From contig JASXTE010000001.1 in NCBI GenBank assembly GCA_030280995.1, positions 11,193,001-11,257,000 of the forward strand: 64,000 bases of DNA, written 5' to 3'. The notes under the pieces were generated by a model. It ran no database searches. It was given only the letters and a program-made list of their open reading frames with translations, and was not told the DNA's origin. The stretch is from Hemileia vastatrix. Taxonomy: Eukaryota > Basidiomycota > Pucciniomycetes > Pucciniales > Zaghouaniaceae. Both the position numbers and the translations under genes were made by a program. Within the stretch, counting starts at the first letter, position 1, and every line of letters starts with the position of its first letter. This document shows positions 43,101 to 55,127 of this stretch, piece by piece.

Positions 43101-44539
43101 TGCTTTGAGTAAGGGAAAGTTTTCCATTGAAGATGGTTATATTTATTACAGGAGAAAACTTACCAATGTCATTGTTATTCCTCCTTCCATGAAAAAAACC
43201 ATCTTAAAACTGTGTCATGATGATATATTAGCAAGACATTTTGACCTTGAGAAAACCTTAATCAGAATTAAAAACACTGCTTGGTGGGCTAATATGTCTG
43301 AAGACACTAAATTATATGTTGAATCTTGTGATTCTTGTAAAAAACCCAAAAGACTGACAGGTAAAAGTGCAGAATTGTTACAAAAAATTGAAGCACCTGA
43401 TTCTCCTTGGCAAATAATTAACATGGATTTTGTCACTAGTCTTTCTGTAGCATGTAAAGACAGTTATAACTCTTGTTGGGTAATAGTGGATATATTAACC
43501 AAAATGTGCAAATTTATTCCCATCCACAAGGATGTATCCAAAAAAGAATTAGCTTTCTGATGGTGTTCCTATATGTTTAATATTATTGGATTTCCAAAAG
43601 CCATTACCTCTGATAGAGACCCAAAATTTACATCTGAATTTGGGATGTCTTTGATGGATATTTGTGGCTGTGAGTTAAAATTATCTACAGCTCACCATCC
43701 TCAGACTGATGGTCTAGCTGAGAGAATGATTCAAACTCTTGAAGATATGATTAGAAGGTATTGTGCCTTTGGATTAGAATATAAAGACAATGACAGATTT
43801 AATCATGACTGAGTTACTCTATTGCCAGGCCTTGAACTTGCTTATAATAGCACTGTTCATTCTGTCACTGAGAAAAATCCTTTTGAGATTTTTTTAGGTT
43901 ATGTCCCAAATACTCCTTCTCAAATTCTCAATAATTAATTAACTAAGTTGGAACTACACCCTGGTGTAAAGTCTTTTATGCAAATGCAACAACTTTGCAG
44001 AAAACATTCTCAAAGGTGTATTGATAAGGCATTTGAGTATGAAAAGAAAAGATGGGATAAATCCCATAAAGAATACAGATTTAACAAGGGTGATGAAGTG
44101 TTGATATCTACTGTACATTTCAATTTACAACGCAATAACAAATTAAAAGATCCCTTTGTAGGACCATTTGTTGTTAAATTAATGGCTGGAGATAATACAG
44201 TAGAAGTTGTATTGTATTCTTTATATGATAGGAAAAATCCTTTTTTTTAACATTTCCTTGATTAAAACTTATACTTTCAACAGTGACTTATTTCCAAAAA
44301 GAAGTGGAAGACCTAAGAAAAACCCTCAGGAAGACACAAAAAGTGCAGAAATTGATAAAATTCTCAATGATAGAATTATCACTTCTGAAAGAGGTATTGA
44401 ATATTTATTGAGATATAAGAACAAAGCTTCTGAAAATGATGCATGGATACCTGGAAAAGAAATTTCAAATCTTCCTAATCTGTTAAAAAAGTACAAAAAG
44501 AAAAAATCTTGGAATTTTTTAATTGTTTTTTTAGAGTGA
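43100..44539 (+). pseudogene. Integrase with C-terminal chromodomain, element C
   Basis: HHCC region CHDDILARHF...ESCDSC is complete. Catalytic Asp (NMDFVT, 43426-43428), Asp (SDRDPKF) and Glu (GLAERMIQ) are all present. The GPF region (VGPFVVKLMAGDN) is followed by a chromodomain-like segment EIDKILNDR...EYLLRYKNK...DAWIPGKEIS (about 44345-44500), reached after a frameshift in a T-run at 44240-44250. Stops at 43558, 43810 and 43936. The chromodomain makes this a chromovirus. Confidence 0.87.
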
Positions 44540-44544
44540 GGGAG
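44534..44544 (+). other. Polypurine tract of element C
   Basis: GAGTGAGGGAG before the 3' LTR, identical to that of element B. Confidence 0.85.
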
Positions 44545-45806
44545 TGTCAGCCAGGCTATCTAAGGAGCCCATTAAATTGTTTACTAATTAATTGAGATCA
44601 TTTAAGGGAATAACATTATGTATTTTATGTATTTACAATAAAATATTTTATTGAATAATAAATTTATATAAATATTTTATGAATAAGTAAAATAATTATT
44701 ATATTTTTTATTGTTAAGTAAATTTTTTGTAACATAAAAAATATTATATTCTATAAAATCATGGCACATTTTTGTGTATTTAATATTTCTAAAAATTAAT
44801 AAATTAATTATTATAATATAGGTTTAATAATATTTAACTTATAATATAACTGCAAATTAATAAATATACTAAATACAATTTATCATATATTATTATCCAT
44901 AAATATTGGGTGCTTTATTGACCCTTAATTGTGTCAATAAAATTATTAAATAATTCAAAACAATTATTTAATATAATAATATTTAAATTCTCACTTTAAA
45001 TTAGTGATATGATTAAATTAATTATTTGTTTCAATTAACTCAGTTATTAAATTACTAATATGGTTAAAACAATTTCTCTGTATAACTAATTAAAATTGAT
45101 TACATATCTTTTGGTGTGAAAATAATTTTATTTGTTTTAATTAAACCCTTTACATCTTATTATAATACTTGTTTAGGATATTTTTTCTCACAGTTCTCAT
45201 GGTCTTATACTCATTTAGTTACTCATATTATTATTTACTTGTTTTGGGATTTTATGGTGGGAAAATTATTTACTTATTCAAGGGTTTAATTTGTTGTTTC
45301 AATTTTTCTCTTAATTTGTATGTTTTAATTAATTTCTTTTAATCTCTTGTTTCACATTACAACTACTTTTTAATATACAATTGAGGTGCTTCAGAGGTAT
45401 CCTATCCTATAAAAGGGCCTTATATTTCCCCTTTGGCAGCCATCACTTACATTACAAATATTTTAAATACTTACAAACCATTATTTTTATTTCTATTAGT
45501 ATTACGAAATTCTAGTATAAATATACAATAAGTAATTTAAGGTTGCTTTAATTCTATTAATAATAACTATTGTTAGCCACTCAGAGAGGAATTCACTTAC
45601 TCAATTAAATGTTTACAAATAAATCAAAAGCTCACTGTTATATCACTTCTCAGTACTTGTTGTTGCATGTCTCATCTCCAATTTAATTATTTTTATATTT
45701 TCTATTTTTTTATCTTACTACTTTTTGTAACTCCGCCTTTATTTCTTCCTTCCTCTCTTCATTTTTTTTCCTGCTTTTCTTTCTTCTTTTATACAACCTG
45801 CCAACA
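44545..45806 (+). repeat. 3' LTR of element C
   Basis: Aligns over its full length with 36419-37684 with scattered substitutions. Confidence 0.93.
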
Positions 45807-45862
45807 ATATATATAAAAGATGCCCCCCAGGCATTTGATGAGCCCTATTTCTGACATCATAC

Positions 45863-45888
45863 CCACATTTAAGTGCACCTTGATGTGG
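45863..45888 (-). other. Hairpin HP3 (element D)
   Basis: On the minus strand CACATCAAG/CTTAAATGTG with a short loop. It directly borders the insertion site of element C. Confidence 0.65.
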
Positions 45889-45968
45889 GATGCACAAGAA
45901 AGAAATTGAAAATAAACAAATATGGTTTTTGAAAATTTTTGAAAAATATAACAAACAAAAATAGAAAA

Positions 45969-46025
45969 TGATCACTTGGTGGTCTTCCTCCAGTTTTTAA
46001 GAATGCTTATAGACCACCAGTGATT
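45969..46025 (-). other. Hairpin HP2 (element D)
   Basis: TGATCACTTGGTGGTC pairs with GACCACCAGTGAT; aligns with the HP2 copies of A1 and A2. Confidence 0.7.
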
Positions 46026-46190
46026 ATTATCTCTGAGAAAATTACTTTTTTATAAATTTAAAATGAAAATAAAATAAAATTCTAACATAAAATAAATTCA
46101 AAAATAATATTTCATAAATCAAAAATAAAACATAAAAAAAATCCTAGAATCTGGATTCAAATGAGCATAATTGATTGATGTTTTTCTGAT

Positions 46191-46213
46191 CCAGTGTATA
46201 GTCTTATTGGACT
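46191..46213 (-). other. Single micro-hairpin box after HP1 (element D)
   Basis: Minus strand AGTCCAATAAGACTATACACTGG: stem AGTC/GACT. It starts 105 nt from the HP1 start, matching the other HP1-box pairs. Confidence 0.75.
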
Positions 46214-46277
46214 TCATATATAGCAAAAAAAGCCAGGATTAAACTTGAAACAGGGAAAATATGGTACCAAAAATTGT

Positions 46278-46318
46278 GGGGTAATTTTTTATAGAGCAGC
46301 CAGCCCATCAATTACCCC
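46278..46318 (-). other. Hairpin HP1 (element D)
   Basis: GGGGTAAT...ATTACCCC arms with the inner GAGCAGCCAGCCC core on the plus strand. Confidence 0.75.
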
Positions 46319-46496
46319 CAAGCTTTCCAATATTGGATTTAGAAGGCTTCCCTGTGAACACTTCTACTAAAAATAATTACATTCCAACTATATTCTTTAC
46401 CATAAGCTTTTATCATTCAAACTTAATTATCATAGCTTCAATGATTTTATAGTTTATACTCTCTTTCAGAGTAAATTTTCTCTAAGTGATAGTAAA

Positions 46497-46565
46497 GTAG
46501 TCTATCCTCATTTTGGAGGAATCTTCATAAACAATGGTAGGAAGTTTATCCTCATTTTGGAGTTA
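46497..46565 (-). repeat. Two copies of the 47-bp repeat motif (element D)
   Basis: TATCCTCATTTTGGAG at 46503-46518 and 46547-46562, 44 bp apart, at the end of integrase. Confidence 0.75.
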
Positions 46566-46834
46566 GACCTTGGCACATCTATTGCCTCTATGATAGAAAC
46601 TCTTAACCTAATCAGCAGCTACCCTTTTTAAGTACAACTCCATCCAACTCTTCTAATACATATAAACCACAAGATACTTGTTCTCTAACTCTGTATGGCC
46701 TATTCCATCTATCTGAAATCATTCTTTCCCACTGATTTTCCAAACTCCTATTATGCACCAAGACCATATCTCCAGTTTTCAAAGGCTTCCCTAACCTATG
46801 AGCCACCAACTTATCCCAATATCTAACTGACTTA
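46541..46834 (-). pseudogene. Integrase C-terminal part of element D
   Basis: Minus-strand frame beginning with the SQLDIGISWWL equivalent and reading VAHRLGKPLKTGDMVLVHN, then RWNRPYRVREQV (GPY/F-like). It has a frameshift near KKG and ends in NEDKL within the 47-bp repeat. Continues the integrase at 51460-52345; separated from it by the TIR element. Confidence 0.85.
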
Positions 46835-46872
46835 CACCACGCAATATTTGGGGGGGACTTGCTAGCAAGTCC
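46835..46872 (+). repeat. Left terminal inverted repeat with internal 18-bp palindrome
   Basis: CACCACGCAATATTTGGGG, then GGACTTGCTAGCAAGTCC (46855-46872), a perfect palindrome. Confidence 0.9.
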
Positions 46873-46879
46873 TCAACTT

Positions 46880-46946
46880 GAATTCAGATGGAATTCAGAC
46901 TGAACTCAGACTGAACTCAGACTGAACTTTACTTTGAACTCATCTT
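46880..46946 (+). repeat. 11-bp tandem repeat next to the left TIR
   Basis: GAATTCAGATG, GAATTCAGACT, GAACTCAGACT (twice), GAACTTTACTT, then GAACTCATCTT. Similar in period and sequence to GGACTCCGTTT in the A1 LTR. Confidence 0.85.
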
Positions 46947-46949
46947 GGG

Positions 46950-49840
46950 CTCTTAACCAAACATGGATGAGTCTGTGCTTGAGTAATAGTGAAAGTTTAA
47001 TAAATAATTTATAGAAATAATAACAAGGGAAGATTAATAATCTGATCCATTCACAGAATTTTTTTCACAAAACTCATTTTCATTTTCATTTTGAATTTCA
47101 CCTGATCACTTAAAAGACTGAAAATTATACTATTTATTTCAAAAACATCACTTTTAACCTCTCTAATTATTTTATTCTATTTTTTTTGAAAAAATATAAA
47201 ATAATATCAGTGGTTCTCTATAATGATAACTCCTTTTAACCAAGAATTTGAAGCTTTTATTTTTTAATTTAAACCATATTACCTGATATTTTTTTTTGTA
47301 TTTTTATTATTTCTTATTATGCAATATAATTATTTTAAACTCAATGGAATTATTTAATAAAAATATTGAACCATAAAAATTCTCAAGTTTCTATTCTAGA
47401 ATACTGTGAAAAGACTCATAATTAAGAAAAATAAAAGATAGAAATATGTTTTCATAATTTCTGTTTCAATGAAGTTCTCTAATATCTTCTTTACACTTAG
47501 CACTAATAATTGATAAATTGTTTAATTATATGTCTAGAAAGAAGTATAATTCTTATACAAGTGAATTTTAATCCAGTTTTTTCCATTTTTGTATGCAAGA
47601 AGATGATTAAAATTAAAAGGAAATATCTTTTTGCTCTTTTTTTTTCTATCGAATATTCAACTACTAAGAATTTTCACAATATTAATTTATTCAATGTAAT
47701 ACACATATGATTTTCTGGAACTCTTCATGATGTATTTCATCAAAATTCAATGTAAATATGGTTATTTGGTAGAGTAATCTCATGAGTTGAAATAATTAAT
47801 CACTACTTAGTGAATTTTTCATATGAAAGACTGAAATTCAAGCTAGATGTAAAAATTTAAAGATAATTAAAACAAAGTAGTATAAATTTATTTAAACTTT
47901 AATTTTAGTACTTGATTTTGCTTCAATGCTGTATTGTGGGATAATTTCAGTGTCAACCTGGGAATAAGCACCATATAATTTGAAAAGTGATCTCATGTTA
48001 AAAAATGTGCTTCAGGTAGATAGTTTGATTGTATTATTGTTCAAGAACTGAATTAAATAGGTAAAAGTGGTAATTTTTCATAATTCTATCAGTTTCAAAT
48101 TAAAAAACTATTATATGATATTCATTTTGTAAAAAAGACACAATAGGTAATTTAGATTATACCCATGTAGAAAAGCAGCTGTAAAGGCAATCATCTTTTT
48201 ATTAAAAATAATATTATTCCATGTTTTAAATGAAAAGAAAAAATATTTCAATTCTATGGTTTTGAAAAATAAATTAAATGAAACATTTCAGGTACGCTTT
48301 TTTAGTCATTAGAATCAAAGTTTTGATAGGAGTAATTCACAACTGAACACTTACATGCAATTGTAAAATTATATATATGGGTTCAAGATTTATCAATGAT
48401 TTATTGGAATTATGATATTTATGCTGATTGGTAGATCTTATATGATGTTTCTATTCAGTTTCTAAGTGTATGAAAAACAATCCCTTTGATATTTTATTTA
48501 AACAGAAGAATTTAAAAATTTTCTTGAAATTGGCCTTATCACAAAGCAATACTGGAATGGTTATATTGTTATAAAAATTAATTGAAATAGCAATATTTCA
48601 AATCTTCATAACAGATTTTAAACTAAACATAAATATTAAAATTTGACTTTTTATAAAAATATATATTGATTTAAAAGATATTTACTTATTTTTTTTTTTA
48701 CAAAATGACCAATTTTATCCTGTGAGGCTTCCATTCAACTTAAATGTGTAAGTCTAAAAAATTAATATGATGCTCTGAATACTCTATATAATGTGTACCT
48801 AAGGCAAAAATAATGTTTTTTGAAGTACTTTAAATCTAAGCAGAAGAGCTGATATCTTTTTTATGTAATATAGTTGTATAAAATTGATTTTTAGGTAGTT
48901 TCGTAATACGTAATATGGAATGAAATCATATCATAATAATATATAATCAACTTAAAACTTTTTTTAATATAATATTATCTAAAAATAATTCTTAATATGT
49001 ACTTATTTTTAGAACTTCAAAGTGTTTAATAAAAATATTTTGATATAAAAATATAATTATTTTTATATTTAAAAGTAATTAATAAAACTTCTAAAAAAGT
49101 ATAAATTTTTTCATGGATTAAATTATTATGAACCACACTTGGAAACAAGATTGCATTGAGAGTTCAATCTAAGTTCCACCAAAAACATGATAAATAATTT
49201 TTTTGAAAATGTATATAGTCATTGAAATGAAAAAAAATTAGTAAAAGAAAGGACTCAGATATTTTATTCTGTTACTGAATAGATTATCATAAATATATTG
49301 AGGTAGATAACTTATTGAAGTTTTTTAAATTTGCAGTTATTACAGTCAATTATACAGTTATATATAGCAATCACAAAACAAGAAATAAGCCTAAATGGTT
49401 ATATATGTGGATAAATCTTTTCCTCAACCTTTACCCTAATTATTTAATTTAATTCAAAGCTATTTTTAATCTAACCAACATATTTTACTATTACATTTAA
49501 AAATAAAACAATAAACTCAAAAAATACATAAGTTCAATAGTTTAAAATTTCTTTAAATGTTTTATTCTAGTTTTTAACTTTTTGCTACAATTTTCCTATG
49601 ATATTATTTATTTATATCATGTATAGTTATCAAAAGAATTCTGTGAATTATTGTGTAAAAAAGCAAAATAGTATTTCATTATCAATTATTTTACTATATT
49701 ACTTTCTTAGTCTTAAAGTGCATTGTAAATCAAAAATATAAAATAAAGACGTATAAACTATAGGTTTAAGTTAAAAAATATCAATAAAAAATAATTATCA
49801 ATCATTTTCCATATCGGCAGAATAGAGCTGTAGATTGAGG
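46950..49840. other. Interior of the TIR element: AT-rich, nothing recognised
   Basis: Only frames up to 66 codons, rich in Ile, Asn, Lys and Phe as expected from base composition. Confidence 0.6.
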
Positions 49841-49849
49841 GGGTGGACT

Positions 49850-51180
49850 CTGATGTTCGCCCGAAGAACAAAGTTCACACTCCATTTTTCACTACCTCAA
49901 TGGACAACCTCTCAATCTCTCCACACAAATTTTTCTGCTTTTTCATTTCTGTTAATTCTATTACCACTCACCACCCTTTTATTGCCCTCCTGATACATTT
50001 GCTACACCCTTTAAGCTTCAAAATCTATGTTTAAGCCCTCCTCACTACTCCCCTCCACTCTATTTTCACTTTTAACACAACTACACCCCTTTTGCAACCT
50101 CTCGCTCACCTCCCATTCCCCTCACTCACCCCACTCACCTCCATTAGCCCTCACCAGCCTTTCTCTCACATTCTAAAACTATTACTCACCTCCCCAGTTT
50201 ATTGTCCACATCCCCCAGCTCTCGCTTACCTCCCCTAGCCCTTTCTCACCTTCCCAATCTTTCCAGCCCTTCACTCACCTCTTCCAGCCTCCCCCAGTCC
50301 CTTACTTTGGCTGGAGATGTGAGCGAGGTGCTGTAAAGACTAAGGAAGGCTGGGAGAAGTGAGTGAGAGGCTTTTATTACCTCCCACAGACTTTCAAAGC
50401 CCCTCGCTCACCTCCCCCAGCTTCCCAAGTCCCTTAATTTGGCTGGAGATGTGAACGAGGTGCTGTAAAGACTAAGTAGGGCTGTGAGTAGTAGGTGAGA
50501 GGCTTTTATCAACTCTCCTAGCCCTTTAAGGACCCTTGCTCACCTTTTCCAGCCTTCCCGAAGTGGGTTAGGGGATTTTATAACCTCTCCCAGCCCTGTA
50601 AAGCCCCTCTCTCACCTTCCCCAGCCTTCCCCAGTTCCTTTATTTTTCTGGGGGAGGTGAGCGATGAGATTGAAGAGGTGAAAAAAGTGTTGGGGAGGCA
50701 TGCAAGGGCTTGGGAAGTAGCCAACTTTTTATAAACTTGAGAATAATTAATATGTATAAATTAGAAATAACAAGGAATAAAATTTTGAGGAATTATAACC
50801 CATTCCAAGTGGTAAATAATGTAACTAAATACATATTTCAGAATTTGAGTTGCTTGTGTTTACTAAAAAAATGTGGCCAATCGTTTAAAAAGGAAGATTT
50901 TTGTAGGGAAGAAACATGAAAAATGAAAAAAATACAAAGTAAAATAAAACTAAATAATGACAGTGGGCTGGGAAAGGTGAGTGAGGGTCTGGGGGAGGTG
51001 TGAGAAATGAAGAGAAGAGAAGGGAGAGGGGGGGAAGGAGAGGAGAGTTGTTTTCTCACTGTGAAGGAAAGGAATAGGGAAAATGGGTAAGTAGATGGCA
51101 AGTTTAGAAATGAGATAAGGGGGTAGGATAGGAAGTCAGATTGAAGATAAGGGAGAATTAGGGGAGGGAGGCATCAGATG
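49850..51180. repeat. C-rich then G-rich region with 132-bp repeat and internal inversions
   Basis: Repeated CTCACCTCCCCCAGCC words and their complements. GGCTGGAGATGTGARCGAGG recurs at 50309 and 50441 (132 bp apart) and pairs with CCTCGCTCACCTCCCCCAGC at 50401. The strand switches from pyrimidine-rich to purine-rich around 50650-51000. Confidence 0.75.
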
Positions 51181-51227
51181 GAAGTCCCACTTGTAATTCT
51201 ACCAGGAATCAATTCAGGAAGCAAAAA

Positions 51228-51247
51228 AAAGCACTAGACATCTAGTG
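51228..51247. other. Palindrome GCACTAGA-CA-TCTAGTGC
   Basis: 8-bp perfect arms, flanked by an A-run and a T-rich stretch, inside the right end of the TIR element. Confidence 0.8.
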
Positions 51248-51418
51248 CACACTTTTTTCCTGCTGTGAATATTTTTTGAACTATTAATCAACTGTGGTTC
51301 AATGAAGGTTCAAATCAGTTTCAAGGTGTTTTCAAAGTAAATTCAATATTTCTTCATGATTGTTTCATCACCACCTCAATGTGTGCTGAAAAAGATATGA
51401 ATTAGGGTTCAAGGTTGC

Positions 51419-51456
51419 GGACTTGCTAGCAAGTCCGCCCCCCATATTGCGTGGTG
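51419..51456 (-). repeat. Right terminal inverted repeat with internal 18-bp palindrome
   Basis: Reverse complement of the left TIR; contains GGACTTGCTAGCAAGTCC at 51419-51436. Confidence 0.9.
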
Positions 51457-51459
51457 TTA

Positions 51460-52345
51460 TTTCTAATATTCATCATTTGTGAATATGCCTTTTCTAGTGT
51501 TTCTTCTTTCTTTTCTAACTGAACCATTCTTGCACGTAATAGTTCTTCAGTAATTTTGACCATATCCCAGTCTAGTCCAAGATATGATTCAGCCTCTAGA
51601 TCAACTGGTAGGACTTCTTTCTTTCCAAAATCTAGTTTTTATGGTGAATATCCAGTTGTCCTTTTGGAAGTGATTCTGTCAGCAAATAAAACTAATGGTA
51701 AATTCTGCCTCCACTTTTCAGCACTTGCTCCACACATTTTAACCAAAGCATCCTTTGTAACTTGATTCCCCCTTTCTACCATTCCTTCAGCTTCAGGATA
51801 CTGGGGGTTTCTAAGCTAACCTTTGATCCAACTTTTAATATAGCCTCTCTAAACTCTGTCCCAAATTCAGCACCTCCATCAACTGTCACCAACTTTATCA
51901 CTCCATACCTATATACCCAATTTTTCAGTAAAAAATCTGTCACATTCCTGGCCATCAAATTAATTAGAGGCACTGCCTCTACCCATTTAGATAAATTATC
52001 TCTGGCTAAAATCAAATATTTATATCTTCCCTACTTAATATGAACAGCATCTAAACTAACCCTACCAAAAAGAGCATTTTCACCAGTTTCATGTCCAGGT
52101 TCCTTTAGCCTTAAAAAGTGTCTCCTTTGAAATTCTTCACATGACTAAACCCATTTTTTAACAGTAAGCTTCATTCCTGGCCACCAAAATATACCAGCAA
52201 TTTTTCTATAAGTTTCACCAATTCCTCTATGACCAAGATCTTCATTTAGTGATTTTATAACCAATTCTTTCCCTTTCTTTTAGGTTATAGCTACTTGATG
52301 TTTTGGATACCTCCTCCTCATAAATAAAAGAAACTCTCTGATTTA
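51460..52345 (-). pseudogene. Integrase N-terminal and core part of element D, several stops
   Basis: On the minus strand: HHCC region NEDLGHRG...CEEF (last Cys lost), LKEPGHETGE, FGRVSLDAVHI, VDGGAEFGTEF, then a frame change and GMVERGNQ with the catalytic Glu. It continues through MMNIRN and is cut by the TIR element. Three core catalytic residues are visible, but stops in the HHCC and core regions and frameshifts disable it. The 5' boundary at about 52345 is where similarity to A1 ends. Confidence 0.85.
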
Positions 52346-55084
52346 TCTTCATTACTAAATAAACTTGATGAAAATGAACACATCTATCTTTGAAAAAATA
52401 TATATCTAAGTTTTGATGGATGTTAGATCAAACTCCCAATGCCATCCAGGTCTTGACTTTTGATAAAGCTAAGTTAGTCTGTGAGATGAATTTTTTTTAA
52501 ATTTGATATCATATTCTTTAATGTATATAAATGTGTATTCTTTTATCAATAAGATTTATATTAAGTACTACATAAAAGCCTGGAAATAAAGAAAACTATA
52601 GATAAATTTTTAATTTTTTTAAATTTAAAAAATGTGCATGTTTATTTTCACACAGTCTAATTTATTTTTTTGAATATGATATATTAGTCACAGCTCTAAA
52701 ATTAGTATGTTAGATCTATTTTATGTAACAAAATAGATCCCATTATTGGTTTATATTTAAATAAATTTTATAGAAGAGCATTCTTGTTTTAAGTAAAAAT
52801 CATTCAGCTCCTTTTGAGTATTATATTATTTTTTTAGATGGATATGTCATAATTTATACTAAAAGTTAAGGCCATTACAAGTTTAACTTGATTTGTCTTT
52901 TTTTTCATCAACTGAAATTTTATTCTAAAAAATCTCTTGAAAAAAATATTTATTTCTAAATAGTCTAAATTCTTCTTGTTGAAATGAATATTATTAAATA
53001 TATGAATATTTAAGTATTTCTATTTGATAATTGAAATAACAAAGAGGATATATGTAGTCTGTTTTTTTCTAAAGAATATCAAATATAGTATATTTTATTG
53101 ATTTACTTTTCTAAAAAAAAATTCTTTTTTACTTTATAATTTGAGTATTTTATTACTATTAACCATCATAAAAATATTGTAACCATTTTTTACATGAAGA
53201 TTATGTGTAAATTTTAAGCTGTGATTTACCTTTGTGGGATATTTTGTCCCAAGAAACAAGCATGTGCACCTTAAACTTTGTACTTGATTGAAAATTCAAA
53301 AGAAAAATACTCAAATATTATAAATATAAACTTAAAATATTATCTTAAATCTATGTTAATTAAATTATAATTCTTCTAATATATCCATTCCCTATGAGAA
53401 GAGCTAAAAATCTTGTTCATTTGTGTATTAAAAAATTTATTTTGAACTGTTCTATAAAAAACTGGTATAATCATCAAAGAATTCTCTTATTAAATATTCA
53501 GAAGAGTCACTGAAAAATATTAAAACATTAAATTCAAACTTAAACCCCATATATTCACATGAAAATACTTTATACAATTTGTTGCATGATCTAAAGAAGA
53601 AAAATTTTATTGCAAAAAATGCTATTCCCAAAAAAATTTAATTTCAAATTAAGTTTTTAATTGATAGCTATTGTTTTATTATAATTTCCATTTAAAGAAA
53701 AAGATTCTTTTTAATTTTAATTTTTTTCCAAAATTAAAATTTTCTGACTATTGATTCCTTTTTTTCTTTTAATGAGATAAATTTACTACCCAAAGTAGTC
53801 TTACAGAGAATCAATAGAAAAAAATACAAAAAATATTCAGAACTTCAGAATTACTTTGTATTTAATTAAGATATATTATGTGTTTATTTAGTAGTTTGTG
53901 AATAACTATAGCTATAAGAAGGTGAAAATAATTTTCCTTGCAATATCAATAGTTTTTCTACATTTAAAAGGTGCAACAACATGACTGGAGTATACCAATT
54001 GAAGAATTAAAATTATTTGAAGATAAAAAATCCATTATTTTTAATTTATCATTGATTAGTACAAAGAAAATATGAAATTTCTTCATTGAGTTAAAAATTA
54101 ACCAATAAAAAATGACTCAGTTTTTTTTCTTTTGGTTTTATGAGTTTTTTACTTAGTTCTTGATCTCAAAGTTTAATAATCCTGATTTTTCAATGTGCTT
54201 CTCATATGATTCATTCAAATTCAACAAATAATATTTTTCAATCTAAAAATTTTTATGATTACCAAATTTTCATTTCATTTCATAAATAATTAAGTAAATC
54301 AATTAAAAAAGATAATCAACCAAGTAAAGGAATCCCAAAAGCTATCTGTAAATTAATTCATGAGTGAAGTAAAAGAAAACATATGATGAGAATAGTATTA
54401 TGAACTCATTCATAGAATATAGTTGAATGAAAACTTTTATACAGCACAAGGGATTGATGGTACCATAATTAATTTGATTTATAATCTTTAAGAACTGATA
54501 AATTAAAAATTTGAGAGAAAAAATAAAAATTTGGAAATCCTTTAATTACCATATTTAGAGCCCATCCCTAATGTTTTAGTAACCATTGACCCTTCACCCC
54601 TTAACTTACTTACCCAGTTTATCAAATATTAATTGATCTGAAAAGAGCATCCAAAATGAGTAAACTTTTTGCAAGATTCCAATACAGGAGTTTCATTAGT
54701 AGTTTGATGATTATCTCTTGAAGAATTTCAAATCTCTTCCATAATCCCATTTTGTAATCCAAATTCCATGAAAAATTTATGATCCAGAAAGTATAGTCCA
54801 TGGCCTTTGATTTTAGCAGGTGAAGAGATTGGTCTTACAGTAATATGATAAATATAGCAGAAAAGACAAAAAGTAAGCATAATAGAATTGGTTTTGTCAA
54901 CATGGATCTGGCAATTAAGTCTTCCAGAGTTGATGATAACATTAGAGTAAAAGATATAATTGTTACTGAGTTCAACCCATTCCATATCGGTCCAATTGGG
55001 AAGTCCAGCTTTCCTGGCCAGTGTGTGATTAGATTGAAATGCATGAATATATAATTTTTTTTAAGAAATTGGCCAAGAAATAAT
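52346..55084. other. AT-rich DNA without recognisable genes
   Basis: No frame with a recognisable domain. Minus-strand frames near 54728-55167 (85-110 codons) overlap and look compositional. Confidence 0.55.
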
Positions 55085-55127
55085 TGAGTGATCCTAAGAT
55101 TTGGGAGATAAGATCCTAGATAATCAT

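Larger units (their letters stand above)
36419..45806 (+). mobile_element. Full-length Ty3/gypsy chromovirus-like element C, nested in element D
   Basis: LTRs 36419-37684 (1266 bp) and 44545-45806 (1262 bp), very similar, with ATATA target duplications at 36414-36418 and 45807-45811. The duplication lies in low-complexity AT, so it is weaker evidence than that of B. PBS, leader boxes, gag, PR-RT-RNase H-IN, chromodomain and PPT are in the expected order. Related to element B. Confidence 0.92.
46835..51456. mobile_element. 4.6-kb TIR DNA element with TTA target duplication, no transposase recognised
   Basis: 38-bp terminal inverted repeats (46835-46872 and 51419-51456) begin CACCACGCAATAT; 35 of 38 positions match. 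TTA duplications are at 46832-46834 and 51457-51459. The insertion splits integrase of element D. A 3-bp TWA duplication is typical of PIF/Harbinger elements. The interior is AT-rich with only short frames and none with a transposase motif, so it is probably non-autonomous. Confidence 0.85.
32115..52345 (-). mobile_element. Ty3/gypsy element D (family A), minus strand, 5'-truncated, carrying two nested insertions
   Basis: Read on the minus strand: integrase (52345-51460, then 46834-46541), 47-bp repeats, HP1, box, HP2, HP3, type B gene, boxes, type A gene, PPT, 3' LTR (33238-32115). This is the same order as A1 and A2. It is interrupted by a TIR element at 46835-51456 and element C at 36419-45806. 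Nothing 5' of integrase was recognised. Confidence 0.85.
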
